Origin: Mesorhizobium jarvisii
GTDB taxonomy: Bacteria > Pseudomonadota > Alphaproteobacteria > Rhizobiales > Rhizobiaceae
Length of the DNA stretch: 64,000 nucleotides
Assembly: GCF_003601985.1 (NCBI RefSeq)
Contig: NZ_QZXA01000005.1
Coordinates: forward strand, 426,906 to 490,905
Direction of reading: 5' to 3'
The notes beneath the pieces were generated by a model. It made no database searches. It was given only the letters and a program-made list of their open reading frames with translations, and was not told where the DNA came from. A program made the translations under genes and the position numbers. Shown here piece by piece: positions 46,748 through 56,151 of the stretch. The stretch's first letter is position 1; every line of letters starts with the position of its first letter.

Positions 46748-47779
46748 ATGAAGACTGTCTATTCGCCGCTTCATGCTGGCCATGCCGGCCAGATGGAACT
46801 GGTCACCTCGGCGATCGTGCCGGGTTTTGAAAAACCCTCGCGGGCGGAATTCATCAAGGCACGGGTCGAAAGCGAGAAGCTCGGTCCGATCGTCCTGCCG
46901 CTCGAGCACGATCTTGCCGCCGCCAAGCGCATCCACAAATCAGACTATATCGACTTCCTGCCGACGGTCTGGCCGCAATGGGTAGCCTCCGGCCACGAGG
47001 GCACGGCCATGCCCTTCACCTGGCCGACGCGCGGCCTGCGTGGCGACGTGCCGCCGAAGCGTGTCGATGCCCTGCTCGGCTACTATTCCTTCGATGCCGG
47101 CGCCACCTTCGTCGAAGGCACCTGGGCCGCGATCAAATCGTCCTATGACGTGGCGCTGACCGCGGCCGGCCTGGTCAAGGGCGGCGAGAGGTCGGCCTTC
47201 GCGCTCTGCCGCCCGCCAGGCCACCATGCCGGCGCCGGCTTCATGGGCGGCTATTGCTACATCAACAACGCCGCGGTCGCCGCGCAGTGGTTCCTCGACC
47301 AGGGCGCCAAACGCATCTCCATCCTCGACGTCGACTACCACCATGGCAACGGCACGCAGGAAATCTTCTACGACCGCGCCGACGTGCAGGTCCTCAACCT
47401 GCATGGCGATCCGATGGTCGAATACCCGTTCTTCCTCGGCCATGCCGATGAACGCGGCGCAGGCGCCGGCGAAGGCTTCAACATCAACTATCCCATGCCG
47501 TTCGGCACCGGCTGGGACGCCTGGAACGCCTCGCTTGAGGATGCCTGCGCCAAGCTCGCCGCCTATGCGCCCGACATCGTCATCATTTCGCTCGGCGTCG
47601 ACACTTTCGAGAAGGACCCGATCAGCCAGTTCAAGCTGACAAGCCCCGACTATCCCAAGATCGGTCGCCGCATCGCCAGGCTCGGCCTTCCCACCTTGTT
47701 CGTCATGGAAGGCGGCTATGCCGTCGAGGAGATCGGCATCAACGCCGTCGGCGTGCTGACCGGTTTCGAGGACCGCTAA
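46748..47779 (+). CDS. Acetylpolyamine amidohydrolase (class II histone-deacetylase fold)
   Basis: 343-aa zinc deacetylase. Active-site His pair H159-H160 (RPPGHHAGAGFMGGY); zinc ligands D196, H198 (DVDYHHGNGT) and D285 (SLGVDTFEKDPIS); catalytic Tyr in EGGY near the C-terminus. Length and these blocks match Mycoplana ramosa acetylpolyamine amidohydrolase, which removes acetyl groups from acetylputrescine, acetylcadaverine and acetylspermidine. Some homologues act on other acyl amines. Position after the TetR gene and near the polyamine transporter supports the polyamine assignment. A bidirectional terminator follows. Confidence 0.9.
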   Translation: MKTVYSPLHAGHAGQMELVTSAIVPGFEKPSRAEFIKARVESEKLGPIVLPLEHDLAAAKRIHKSDYIDFLPTVWPQWVASGHEGTAMPFTWPTRGLRGDVPPKRVDALLGYYSFDAGATFVEGTWAAIKSSYDVALTAAGLVKGGERSAFALCRPPGHHAGAGFMGGYCYINNAAVAAQWFLDQGAKRISILDVDYHHGNGTQEIFYDRADVQVLNLHGDPMVEYPFFLGHADERGAGAGEGFNINYPMPFGTGWDAWNASLEDACAKLAAYAPDIVIISLGVDTFEKDPISQFKLTSPDYPKIGRRIARLGLPTLFVMEGGYAVEEIGINAVGVLTGFEDR

Positions 47780-47820
47780 GCCTGCCCACAAACCCGGAGC
47801 GGACAATAAGAGGTACGACG

Positions 47821-47848
47821 AAAAAGGGCGGCATATCAGCCCTTTTTT
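47821..47848. terminator. Bidirectional intrinsic terminator
   Basis: AAAAAGGGC-N9-GCCCTTTTTT gives a 9-bp stem with A-tract and T-tract on both sides, lying between two convergent genes (stops at 47779 and 47854). It can end transcripts from both directions. Confidence 0.85.
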
Positions 47849-47853
47849 GCAAG

Positions 47854-49047
47854 CTACGTTGCGGTACCTGTGCTCGGCGTGGCCATTGGCGCGGCAACCT
47901 TGCGTGAGCGGCCGAGATAATAGACCGCCGCCGCCGCGATGACGCCGGCCGCCAGTATGCCTGCCGCCAGAACCGGCCGATACCAGAACCAGGCAATCGC
48001 GATCGTCGTCGTGCCGACCAGGATCGCCAGGAAGAAGGCGATGATGCCGGTTCCCATCCGCGCCATGCTGCCGAGGAACGGGATGACGTCGAGGATCACG
48101 CCGATCGGGCCGAGGAACAGGGCAAAGCCGATGGTCAGCAGCAAAAGACCGGCGGCGCGCAGCAGCCAGGTGATCAGCGTGTTGGCGCTCACCGCCTCGG
48201 CGAACATCTTGTCGGCCGGCACGTTGCCGGTATCGACCATCAGCAGCGCATCGCCCGCTTGCGTCTGGTACGGCTCCAAGCGGCTGCCGACCTGCCGCGC
48301 CACAATGCTGACCACGCCGAGCGGCGCCAGTTCGTAGCCGATGCGGTAGTCGCCCAATGCGGGCGTCGTGTTGTCGCTGCCGAGATAGATCTTGCCATCA
48401 ACGACGCTGAGCGGCTTCGTGCCGGAATAGGCGGCCTTGATCGCCGCCGACTGGCTGGCCGACAGCGAGTACGCCTTGTCGCCGTCGATGCGGTCGAGCA
48501 CCGGCGTGTCCAGATCGAAGGCGACGAGCTTGCCTTCAGGGATCTGGAAGGCGCGGCTGTGGATCGCCATTGGCGGGTTCTGATGGCCGTCCTGCTTCTT
48601 GAAGTCCGAAGAGTCGATCTGGCTGTCGTCCCACACTTTCGAATAGCTGGAGGTGGTCTCCGTCTCCTCGCCGCCGCCAAGCTTCTTGGTGGTCTCGGAT
48701 TTGGTCTCTTCCTTCCACTGATACATCTCGACGCTGCGCGACAGCCGCAGTCCTTGCGCGGCGATGCCGAAATCCGGATCCGACAGGCCGCTATCGGCCG
48801 TCACCGGCCCGCTGACATGCACCAGTCTGCCGTCATTGCCGGCATCGACCCTGTCGGCGCCAATCGAGACCACGGCGCCGGCGCCTTCGGCCAGCGAGCG
48901 CGCCGTCTGCACCGCGCGGCCCTCGTTCCAGAACAGCCCGATCACCATCAGCACGATCAAGAGCAGGCCGAAGATAACCCCACCGACCGCGCGCTTGATC
49001 CGTCCGAACCACGAGACGGAAGTAACTTCCCGAAATGAATCGCTCAT
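47854..49047 (-). CDS. TMEM43-family membrane protein
   Basis: 397-aa membrane protein. One N-terminal helix (VGGVIFGLLLIVLMVIGLFW, about 21-40) is followed by the conserved NEGRAVQTARSLAEGAG, a large extracytoplasmic domain (about 45-280) and three or four helices near the C-terminus (residues about 290-385). This build is that of TMEM43/LUMA, a eukaryotic inner-nuclear-membrane protein with bacterial relatives of unknown role. The ATG at 49047 has GGGGGA upstream; the longer frame is not supported. It has no functional link to its neighbours. Confidence 0.85.
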   Translation of the reverse strand: MSDSFREVTSVSWFGRIKRAVGGVIFGLLLIVLMVIGLFWNEGRAVQTARSLAEGAGAVVSIGADRVDAGNDGRLVHVSGPVTADSGLSDPDFGIAAQGLRLSRSVEMYQWKEETKSETTKKLGGGEETETTSSYSKVWDDSQIDSSDFKKQDGHQNPPMAIHSRAFQIPEGKLVAFDLDTPVLDRIDGDKAYSLSASQSAAIKAAYSGTKPLSVVDGKIYLGSDNTTPALGDYRIGYELAPLGVVSIVARQVGSRLEPYQTQAGDALLMVDTGNVPADKMFAEAVSANTLITWLLRAAGLLLLTIGFALFLGPIGVILDVIPFLGSMARMGTGIIAFFLAILVGTTTIAIAWFWYRPVLAAGILAAGVIAAAAVYYLGRSRKVAAPMATPSTGTAT

Positions 49048-49552
49048 CGTTTCCCCCGAAACAAAAGATGCCGGGAGCCCGCATGGCACCGCTGCCAACG
49101 ACCGCGGCCGTAACGCAGCTACGAACTCCATTGCCGAAGGTGCCCACCCCTTCGGCGTTTGCGAATCTATCGCATCGGACGGAGCGCGGATATGGCCGGC
49201 TTGCGCAGTCCCGGCATTTTCGCACGCTCGAAGGCCGCGAAAGTCGACCTCTGAGTCGCATGTGAGTCCGTCGGATTCGATTTTGTCAAATCGCGTTTGA
49301 TGTCGGATTCATCTGCGGGTAGATTAGACCCGAATCAGCCGGTCCTTGGGGGGCGCGGCGACCACCCAAAGTCTCACGTTCCGGAATCTTCCGGCGCCAG
49401 ACGCGGATGTCTTCGCGTTCCCTGAATGGATTCCGTCTGGTTGGGCGCGGCCCCGCGCCTCGTGTGTGTCTCGTAAAAGTAACGCGTTTTCGGGTTCGGC
49501 GGCTGGCCTCCAGCATCCGGACGGCAGAAACGATTCCGGCCAAAAGCAACAA
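49048..49552. other. Divergent intergenic region upstream of visN
   Basis: 505 bp with no gene. Two direct copies of GTCGGATTC (49270-49278 and 49302-49310, 32 bp apart) flank the dyad TCAAA-N5-TTTGA (49286-49300). A weak sigma-70-like pair TTGATG-N17-TAGATT ends at 49325. If used, the visN transcript would have a leader of about 220 nt. The frame open upstream of the visN ATG from 49346 has no family match. Confidence 0.4.
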
Positions 49553-50263
49553 ATGAGCAGTCCCGCCGCGCTTCTTCAATCCGACACATTGGGCTCGCGC
49601 CTGACGTCGCGCGGTGATCTGACCAGCTTTTTCATGGAGCTGATCGCCGAGATCGGCGCCGACAGCTACATGCTGGTCGCCATCGTCCATGACCAGGACC
49701 GCAACGACGCGCGCATCGTCTCCTCGAACTGGATCTTCGACGCCATCGAACTGATCGGCAAGCGGCTGATCGCCAGCCTTGCCCAAGGGGCCCTCACGGT
49801 CGCGCCCGGCATCCGGCCTAGACCGCTGGTGGCCGCCGAGGCGCCCGATGCCGACGGGCTGGTCTCCGGCGAAGAGGCCCGCCTTCTCGACGTGCTCGGC
49901 CATGCCGAGATCTACTCGCTGCGGCTGAATGTCGGCCGCCAGCGTCTGTTCGCCCTGTTCTCGGCGGCGACATCAGGCCATATCGACCAGCCGGCGCTGA
50001 TGAAGGCGCAGTTGAAATGCTGCTACGCGCTCTCGCATATCCCGCAGCTGATCGCCGCCGCCGCCATGCAGGATCCGCTCTCCGATCGCGAGCGCGAATG
50101 CCTGTTCTGGGTCTCGGAGGGCAAGACCACCGATGAGGTGGCGGTCATCCTTGGCGTCTCCTCCAACACCGTCAACAGCTACATCACCCACGCCATCCAG
50201 AAATTCGCGGCCTCGAACCGTGCGATGGCCATCGCCACGGCGATCAGGAGTGGCATCATTTGA
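49553..50263 (+). CDS. visN: LuxR-type flagellar master regulator VisN
   Basis: 236-aa regulator with an N-terminal sensor-like domain and a C-terminal LuxR helix-turn-helix (about 172-234; LSDRERECLFWVSEGKTTDE). VisN pairs with VisR to switch on the rem regulator and the whole motility regulon in rhizobia. The ATG at 49553 (MSSPAALLQ) gives the normal family length; no strong Shine-Dalgarno is visible. It overlaps visR by 4 nt. Unlike S. meliloti, no fliF gene is found directly upstream. Confidence 0.88.
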   Translation: MSSPAALLQSDTLGSRLTSRGDLTSFFMELIAEIGADSYMLVAIVHDQDRNDARIVSSNWIFDAIELIGKRLIASLAQGALTVAPGIRPRPLVAAEAPDADGLVSGEEARLLDVLGHAEIYSLRLNVGRQRLFALFSAATSGHIDQPALMKAQLKCCYALSHIPQLIAAAAMQDPLSDRERECLFWVSEGKTTDEVAVILGVSSNTVNSYITHAIQKFAASNRAMAIATAIRSGII

Positions 50264-51030
50264 AACACGCCGACATCAAGGACGCCGCGGAGGCCCTTTT
50301 CAACGAGCAGCGCAGCCCCTTCGGCGCCTTCTCGCTCAGCTCCGAGACACATCACGCCGTCACCATTCCCGATGCCGTGCGCCGCTGTCGCTGGATATCG
50401 GTCGACATCAACGCCTCGGCCTTCGGCCTGTACTTCGTCAGCCCGTCGCCGGAACGGGCGCGGCTGGTGCCGTGCTTCGATTCCGACTATCCCGGCATTG
50501 CCGTGGCGACGAAGTTCATCTCGGGCGCCAATGGCGAGGAGATCGTGCGCCACACCCACAACTCGACGGAGCCACGCTGGTGGACGGATGACGGCGTCGC
50601 GGCCATGGCCGAAATGTTCGGCAACCTTGCCTGGACCGCGCAGATATCTCCCCTGGCGCCCGGCACCAGCGGCATTGCCTTTCCCGTCCACGCCGATCGC
50701 GGTCAGTGCGGCCTTGTCGTCTTCCTGGGATCGGAGATCGCGCTACCGCAGGATGCGCTCTACGAAATCCACGCCCGCTGTTTTTCCCTCTTCGCCGCTG
50801 TCGCGCGTATCCGTCCGAGCGATGCCGGCAGGATGCGAGCCATCTCCAAGCGCGAACTGGAATGCCTGAAGCTGACCGCCAACGGCAACACCAGCGAGGA
50901 GATCGCGCGGCTCCTGAAGCTGTCGGTGCATACCGCCAACCAGTACCTGACCCAGTCGACCCAGAAGCTCAACGCCGTCAACCGCAACCAGGCGGTCGCC
51001 AAGGCGCTGCGGTTGGGCCTGATCGAGTAA
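50260..51030 (+). CDS. visR: LuxR-type flagellar master regulator VisR
   Basis: 256-aa partner of VisN: an N-terminal autoinducer-binding-like domain and a C-terminal LuxR helix-turn-helix (about 192-252; ISKRELECLKLTANGNTSEE). ATGA overlap with visN suggests equal production of the two subunits of the heteromer. The stop lies only 15 bp before the palindromic repeat at 51046. Confidence 0.9.
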   Translation: MKHADIKDAAEALFNEQRSPFGAFSLSSETHHAVTIPDAVRRCRWISVDINASAFGLYFVSPSPERARLVPCFDSDYPGIAVATKFISGANGEEIVRHTHNSTEPRWWTDDGVAAMAEMFGNLAWTAQISPLAPGTSGIAFPVHADRGQCGLVVFLGSEIALPQDALYEIHARCFSLFAAVARIRPSDAGRMRAISKRELECLKLTANGNTSEEIARLLKLSVHTANQYLTQSTQKLNAVNRNQAVAKALRLGLIE

Positions 51031-51045
51031 TCGCTGATAAGGCGC

Positions 51046-51164
51046 TCAGGTCTGTTGAGATTCAGGTCAGGCTGAGCCGAAAATGGTTGATACCGAGAAC
51101 CGGAGCGGAGCGTACTTTTGGGTACGTGAGCTACGTAGCCTCACCTGAATATCAACAGACCTCA
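51046..51164. repeat. 119-bp palindromic repeat element between convergent genes
   Basis: 28-nt terminal inverted repeats (51046-51073 and 51137-51164) match at 25 of 28 positions. The interior holds a further hairpin, CGTAC-N6-GTACG (51111-51126). The element's right end supplies the TGA stop codon of the leftward 144-aa gene. The size, symmetry and position suggest a non-autonomous interspersed repeat (MITE- or RIME-like) of Rhizobiales; the family name is inferred. It can also act as a two-way transcript-end hairpin. Confidence 0.7.
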
Positions 51165-51596
51165 GAAGGCCAGCGGCTCGACCCTGCGGATCCGGGCCTG
51201 TTCGATCACCGCCTCCAGCAGCGCCGTATTGTGCTCGGGGTCCTCGCCGGGCTTTTCGAACGACACGTAATTGACCGCGACCGAATTGCCGGCCTCGCTC
51301 AGCGTCAGCTGGAAATAGACGGTCACACCGGGTGGCCTGAGTTCCAGGTCGAGCACGATGCGCGGACTGCCGCTCCAGTCGACATGCGCCTCGCCGCCAT
51401 GACCCAGTTTGAGCGTGCCCGGCATGAAGAACAGCTCCACTGCTGAATCGACCAGATCCGAAAGGCAGGCGAAATGCTCCAGCCGGATGAAGGCGATGTA
51501 GTCGGCGACATCGATCAATCTCAGTTCGCCGACCACCTGCTCGATGGCGCTGGCGACGATGATCTCGCGGGATTTTGCGTGTGGTTGGCGGTTCAT
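51162..51596 (-). CDS. Conserved flagellar-cluster protein of unknown function
   Basis: 144-aa soluble protein, no signal or membrane segment, no family recognised. It follows flhB with a 4-nt overlap and is the last gene of the motA-fliM-fliN-fliG-flhB operon. S. meliloti has an uncharacterised gene in the same place, between visR and flhB, so a motility role is likely but unproven. Its stop codon lies in the edge of the palindromic repeat, so its C-terminus may differ from relatives. Confidence 0.75.
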   Translation of the reverse strand: MNRQPHAKSREIIVASAIEQVVGELRLIDVADYIAFIRLEHFACLSDLVDSAVELFFMPGTLKLGHGGEAHVDWSGSPRIVLDLELRPPGVTVYFQLTLSEAGNSVAVNYVSFEKPGEDPEHNTALLEAVIEQARIRRVEPLAF

Positions 51597-52675
51597 GAAA
51601 TCTGTCTGCGCTCAGCCTTTTTCGAGTAGACGATCCGCACCAGTTCGGCGACGGCCTGGTAGAATTGCGACGGGATCACATTATCGACCGAAACTTGCTT
51701 GTACATGGAGCGGGCGAGCGTCACGTCCTCGAAGATCGGAATGTTGTGCTCCTTCGCGATCTCGCGGATTTTCAACGCCACCAGATCCTGCCCCTTGGCC
51801 ACCACGAGCGGCGCCGAATCCTCGTCGCGCACATATTTCAACGCAATCGAGAAGTGGGTCGGGTTGGCGATGATCAGCGTCGCGCGCGGCACCGCCGTCA
51901 TCATCCGCTTGCGCGCGCGGTCACGTGCCAGCGAGCGCAGCCGCGACTTGACGATCGGGTCGCCTTCGGACTGCTTGAACTCGTCCTTCACCTCCTGCTT
52001 GGTCATGCGCAGGTCCTGCTTCCAGTGGAAGCGCGACCAGACGATATCGATCGCCGCGATCAGCCCCATGACGAAGACGATCGCCACCAATATGTCGACC
52101 GCGATGCCGCGGATGACGAGGCCGAAAGCGACCGGATTGGTGATCATCCCGGCAAGCAGCTTGCGGTGATCCTCCGACAGCGTGAAGGTGAGCACGGCAA
52201 TGGCGAAGCCGACCTTTGCCAGGGATTTCAGGAACTCGACCCAGCCCTGGGCACCGAACATCCGGTTCCAGCCCTTGGTGATCGAAATGCGCGACAGCTG
52301 CGGCCTGATCCGCTCGCCGACGAATTGCGGCATGTTCTGGAGCACCGAGGCGCCGATGCCGGCGACGGTCAAAAGCACCAGCAGGCTGACGACGGCGCGG
52401 CTCACTTCCAGCATGACGATCTTGTAGAGATCGATGACATCGGTCTCGGTGTTCATCGGCCAGGCCTCGGGCTTCTCGAGGAACATCGACAGGAACATGC
52501 CGAGGTTGATGACCGCGTCCTTGGCATAGAAGACGGTGAACACCAGTATGGCGACGAAGGAGGCGAGGATCGCGGTTTCCCTCGAATGGGGCAGCTTGCC
52601 CTGTTCGATGGTGTCGCGGACTTTCTTTTCCGTCGCCTCTTCGGTTTTGGAGTCCTTGTCGGCGGCGTCGGACAT
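51593..52675 (-). CDS. flhB: Flagellar export apparatus protein FlhB
   Basis: 360-aa membrane protein of the type III export gate with four transmembrane helices in the N-terminal ~210 residues and a cytoplasmic domain carrying the autocleavage motif NPTH (271-274), which switches export specificity from hook to filament. It starts 3 bp after the fliG stop. Confidence 0.95.
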   Translation of the reverse strand: MSDAADKDSKTEEATEKKVRDTIEQGKLPHSRETAILASFVAILVFTVFYAKDAVINLGMFLSMFLEKPEAWPMNTETDVIDLYKIVMLEVSRAVVSLLVLLTVAGIGASVLQNMPQFVGERIRPQLSRISITKGWNRMFGAQGWVEFLKSLAKVGFAIAVLTFTLSEDHRKLLAGMITNPVAFGLVIRGIAVDILVAIVFVMGLIAAIDIVWSRFHWKQDLRMTKQEVKDEFKQSEGDPIVKSRLRSLARDRARKRMMTAVPRATLIIANPTHFSIALKYVRDEDSAPLVVAKGQDLVALKIREIAKEHNIPIFEDVTLARSMYKQVSVDNVIPSQFYQAVAELVRIVYSKKAERRQIS

Positions 52676-52678
52676 GCC

Positions 52679-53689
52679 TTAGGCGGCGTTCTGCGTCGCG
52701 GGAAGTTCGAATGCGCCCTCGCGCGACAGCCGGATGGTCGTCGTCACGATGGTCTTGCGCGCCGACAGTATGTCGGCAGCCGGAACTCCCTCCGACCCTT
52801 GTCCAAGTTCGGCTTCGATCATGCGCCGTGACCGTGCGCCGATTGCCGAGAGTACTGCTTCGGCGAGTGCCGCCGATGTACCGCGCAGCGCCAGCGTGAC
52901 AAGCTCGGTCGACAGTCCGTCGAACAGAAGCACGCGCGCCTTCTGGGTGAGCAGCGGCAGGTCGTCGAAGGCAAAGAGCCTTGCCCTCACACCATCGAGG
53001 TCGGGCGTGCCGGCGGCTTCCAGGTCCTGCATGACCTCCTCGAGCAGCGGCTTGTCCAGCTCGTTGAGCACGCTGGCGACGCGCGCCTGTCCGGCCGAAG
53101 TGTCCTTGGTCGAGGTTTCCGACAGCACGCTGGTGCGCAACCGGTTTTCGACGATCCTGGTGGCGGCCGCCGGAACATTGGCCATCGTCACCATGCGCTT
53201 GATGATTTCGCCGCGCATCTCCTTCGTCAGCGTCAAAAGCACGCTCGCCGCCGCCTGCGGCGCCAGCTTCGACAGCACCATGGCCGCCGTCTGCGGATGT
53301 TCGCCGGCCAGGAAGGTGCCCAGCCGCGAAGGTTCGAGTTTTTCGAGATCGGGCCAGATCGGTGGCGGCCCTTCGGGCGCCGCCTCCGGCTTCTTGTTGC
53401 CCATGATGGCGTTCATTTCTTCGGGCGACAGCGATTCGTTGAGGATGGTGTCCATCCTGTCGGCGGAATCGAGCAGGCCGGCACCCTCGGTGAATTCGGC
53501 CTCGAACTCGGCGACGATGCGCTCGAGATCGCTCTGCGGAATGGTCCTGAGCAGCCGCGCGCCCTCGATCAGCGCCTTGAGCTCTTCCTGCTTGAAGAAT
53601 TTCAACAGGCGGCTCGCGGACGGCTTGCCCATCGCCACCAATATGGCGGCCGCCTTCTGCGCGCGCGTCAAGGTCGTCAGCGGCGTCAT
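52679..53689 (-). CDS. fliG: Flagellar motor switch protein FliG
   Basis: 336-aa rotor protein with N, middle and C-terminal domains. The C-terminal torque-generating helix is in the segment PLLTQKARVLLFDGLSTELV and following charged residues. The ATG at 53689 (MTPLTTLTRAQKAAAIL) has AGAGG upstream; a TTG ten codons earlier is less likely. Confidence 0.93.
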   Translation of the reverse strand: MTPLTTLTRAQKAAAILVAMGKPSASRLLKFFKQEELKALIEGARLLRTIPQSDLERIVAEFEAEFTEGAGLLDSADRMDTILNESLSPEEMNAIMGNKKPEAAPEGPPPIWPDLEKLEPSRLGTFLAGEHPQTAAMVLSKLAPQAAASVLLTLTKEMRGEIIKRMVTMANVPAAATRIVENRLRTSVLSETSTKDTSAGQARVASVLNELDKPLLEEVMQDLEAAGTPDLDGVRARLFAFDDLPLLTQKARVLLFDGLSTELVTLALRGTSAALAEAVLSAIGARSRRMIEAELGQGSEGVPAADILSARKTIVTTTIRLSREGAFELPATQNAA

Positions 53690-53735
53690 GCTGCCTCTCG
53701 CCTCCGCTGCAACCGGCAAGCCCCACCAGCCATGT

Positions 53736-54122
53736 CTAGGCGCCCTTCGTGCCGGCGATGATTTCGGTCAGCCTGATGCCGAAGCGCGAGGGATCGCTTT
53801 CGAGCACCGTGATCTCGCCGCGGGCGATCTTGCGGCCGTTGACCACGACGTCGACCGGTTCGCCGATGCGGCGGTTGAGCGCCACCGTCGAGCCCTTCTG
53901 CAGCGCCATCAGGTCGGCCACCGCCATCTCGGTGCTGCCGAGGATGATCTGGACATCGACGGGGATGTTCATGATGACGTTCGAATTGGCGCCCGCGGCG
54001 GCCCTGAAAGCCGCATCTGGGCGTTGCTCCTCTTCATGCAGGACCCCGCGCAATTCCTCGATGGCGCGGTCTAGCTGCTCGTCCGGCTGGTCGAGTTCTG
54101 CTTCCACTTTGGTCTTGGCCAT
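53736..54122 (-). CDS. fliN: Flagellar motor switch protein FliN
   Basis: 128-aa protein with an acidic N-terminus and the SpoA domain (about 50-125; VMNI-type block [20 protein letters not shown], then [18 protein letters not shown]). The ATG at 54122 ([10 protein letters not shown]) follows GGAG. The frame continues upstream, but only as a shadow of fliM. It forms the C-ring with FliM and FliG. Confidence 0.95.
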   Translation of the reverse strand: MAKTKVEAELDQPDEQLDRAIEELRGVLHEEEQRPDAAFRAAAGANSNVIMNIPVDVQIILGSTEMAVADLMALQKGSTVALNRRIGEPVDVVVNGRKIARGEITVLESDPSRFGIRLTEIIAGTKGA

Positions 54123-54139
54123 GCGTTGTCTCCAAAAGC

Positions 54140-55123
54140 TCAGGCGCGCCCGGCACCGGCCGGCATGAGCCCATCGATGAAATCCTGCCCGGCATCGAAG
54201 GGATGCTTGATTCGGACGGTGTAATTCTGCCCCAGTTTGCCGAACTCGCATACGAACAGCGTCTGGCCGCGCGCGCTGAGGCGAGCTCGTGATTGCGCCG
54301 TTTCGTCGAAGTCGATGACCTGGCCCACTTGGAGATTGGCGAGGTCGCCAAGCGTCAGCCGCGTCAGCGGCATGGTGGCTTCGAGCGCCACCGTCGAGCG
54401 CATCACCTCTTCCGAAAAGCGTGCGCGCCAACTGCTGCCATGATCGTCTTCGCTGAGGCCGGCGGTGCCGTCGCGGCCGGCAAGGACGACACGCTGCGGC
54501 ATGGTCACCGTGATGGAGCCGCTGTCGACCGGCGTCGAGATGCCAAGGACGATGCGGATGGCAGCGCCGTCGCGCAGCACATGCCGTTTCGCCTCGGTAC
54601 CCGACATCGCCCGCGGCACGGGCAGACGCAGGTCGAGCGAGCGCCGCCCGGATCCGTTCAGCGCCTGCGCCACCTCCTGGAACACCATGGTCGAGACATC
54701 GGCCTCGATCGGCGACAGATCGCGCTCGATCGGCGACGCCGGCATATCCGGATCGCCGCCAAACAGCGTCGAGACCATGATCGCGATCGCGGCAGCGTCG
54801 ATGACGAGCGTCATCGCATCAGAGGATGCCGGCGAACCGACGACTGTCATGGCGAAATTGTCGCCGGCGCGCGAGCGCGCCTCGGGGACGCGGCTGACCT
54901 CGACGGCCTTGAGGTCGACGATGACGGGAACGCCGAGCTCGTCCGAAAGGCCCTTCTGCAGCAGCGGCACGGCGCGTTCGGCCATGGCGCGGCCGGCGTC
55001 GATGACCTGATCGGCCTCGCCGCTGTCGCCGACCAGGCGCTCGATGATCAACGAACGCGCTTGCGCGGGGCTGCCTGGGCTGGTCATGACCGTGTCGGCA
55101 CCGATCTGTCGTGCATTGCTCAA
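54140..55123 (-). CDS. fliM: Flagellar motor switch protein FliM
   Basis: 327-aa switch protein: a CheC-like middle domain and a C-terminal SpoA domain (about 245-320; [20 protein letters not shown]). The N-terminal CheY-binding peptide of enteric FliM is not obvious. It overlaps the motA stop by 4 nt and precedes fliN by 17 bp. Confidence 0.92.
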   Translation of the reverse strand: MSNARQIGADTVMTSPGSPAQARSLIIERLVGDSGEADQVIDAGRAMAERAVPLLQKGLSDELGVPVIVDLKAVEVSRVPEARSRAGDNFAMTVVGSPASSDAMTLVIDAAAIAIMVSTLFGGDPDMPASPIERDLSPIEADVSTMVFQEVAQALNGSGRRSLDLRLPVPRAMSGTEAKRHVLRDGAAIRIVLGISTPVDSGSITVTMPQRVVLAGRDGTAGLSEDDHGSSWRARFSEEVMRSTVALEATMPLTRLTLGDLANLQVGQVIDFDETAQSRARLSARGQTLFVCEFGKLGQNYTVRIKHPFDAGQDFIDGLMPAGAGRA

Positions 55124-55995
55124 GCGGCCTTCTTCTCGGCGCCGCCGGTGTTCATCGTGCTCTGCTCGACGGCGTCGATGGTCGGCCGCTCATAGGACGA
55201 GATCGTCTTGCGGCCGAATTCGATCGCCACCTGCGGCAGCGCGCCGTTCATGTAAGCGAGCAGCGTCTGCTTGACGATGATGTAGAGGCGGTTCTTCTTC
55301 TCGCGCACCGTCTTGATCTTGGTGGCGACGGGCCCGACCACGGCATAGGACAGGAAGATGCCGAGGAATGTGCCGACAAGCGCGGCGCCGATCAGGCCGC
55401 CGAGGATTTCCGGCGACTGGTCGAGTGCGCCCATCGCCTTGACCACGCCAAGCACGGCGGCGACGATGCCCAGCGCCGGCAGGCCGTCGCCGACAGCGAC
55501 CAGCGCGTGATAGGCCTTCATCTTGTCGGACTTGATGGTCTGGATCTCCTCGTCCATCAGCGCCTCGATCTCGTGCGAGCGGGCATTGCCGATGATGATG
55601 ATGCGGCAGTAGTCGCAGATGAAATTCATCAGATCGTGATTCTTGAGCACCGTCGGAAAGGCCTGGAAGATCGCTGATTCTTCCGGATTGTCGATATGCG
55701 CCTCGACCTCGCTGCGCGACTTCGAGCGCAATTCGCGCATCAGGCTGTGCAGCACGCCGAGCGTTTCCAGATAGTCCTGTTCTTTCGGCACCGCCTGCTT
55801 GAACGCCTCGAGAATGCCCCTGCCGGTATCCTTGACCGTCTTCATTGGGTTGGCGACGAGGAACGTCCCCAGTGCGGCGCCACAGATGACCACGGCTTCC
55901 CACGGCTGGACCAGCACGTGCAGATGCCCGCCCATGGCCATGAAGCCGCCAAGGACGCAGCCGAGCGTCACCACAAGTCCAATCAGAATGCCCAC
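55120..55995 (-). CDS. motA: Flagellar stator protein MotA
   Basis: 291-aa proton-channel subunit with four transmembrane helices ([18 protein letters not shown] at the N-terminus; two close to 165-220) and the cytoplasmic loop that contacts FliG. It is the first gene of the leftward switch operon. motB is not in the window, as in other rhizobia, where it lies in a separate mot operon. Confidence 0.95.
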   Translation of the reverse strand: MGILIGLVVTLGCVLGGFMAMGGHLHVLVQPWEAVVICGAALGTFLVANPMKTVKDTGRGILEAFKQAVPKEQDYLETLGVLHSLMRELRSKSRSEVEAHIDNPEESAIFQAFPTVLKNHDLMNFICDYCRIIIIGNARSHEIEALMDEEIQTIKSDKMKAYHALVAVGDGLPALGIVAAVLGVVKAMGALDQSPEILGGLIGAALVGTFLGIFLSYAVVGPVATKIKTVREKKNRLYIIVKQTLLAYMNGALPQVAIEFGRKTISSYERPTIDAVEQSTMNTGGAEKKAA

Positions 55996-56151
55996 GACAG
56001 GTCCTTCCGCATTTCACAACAGGTCCAAGGGATAGTCCCCGTGCCTTGTGTGAGGCTTGAATCCGGGCTGCCACGGAACCGAATGTTGGGCGATTCAGTT
56101 TCGCGCAAGGAAGTGAGGTTATTGTCGCGACATTAAGCTTCGGCCGGAGGC

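Noticed and set aside
49346..49552. 69-codon N-terminal extension of VisN
   Set aside because: No match to the family and low-complexity composition; the ATG at 49553 gives the normal VisN length.
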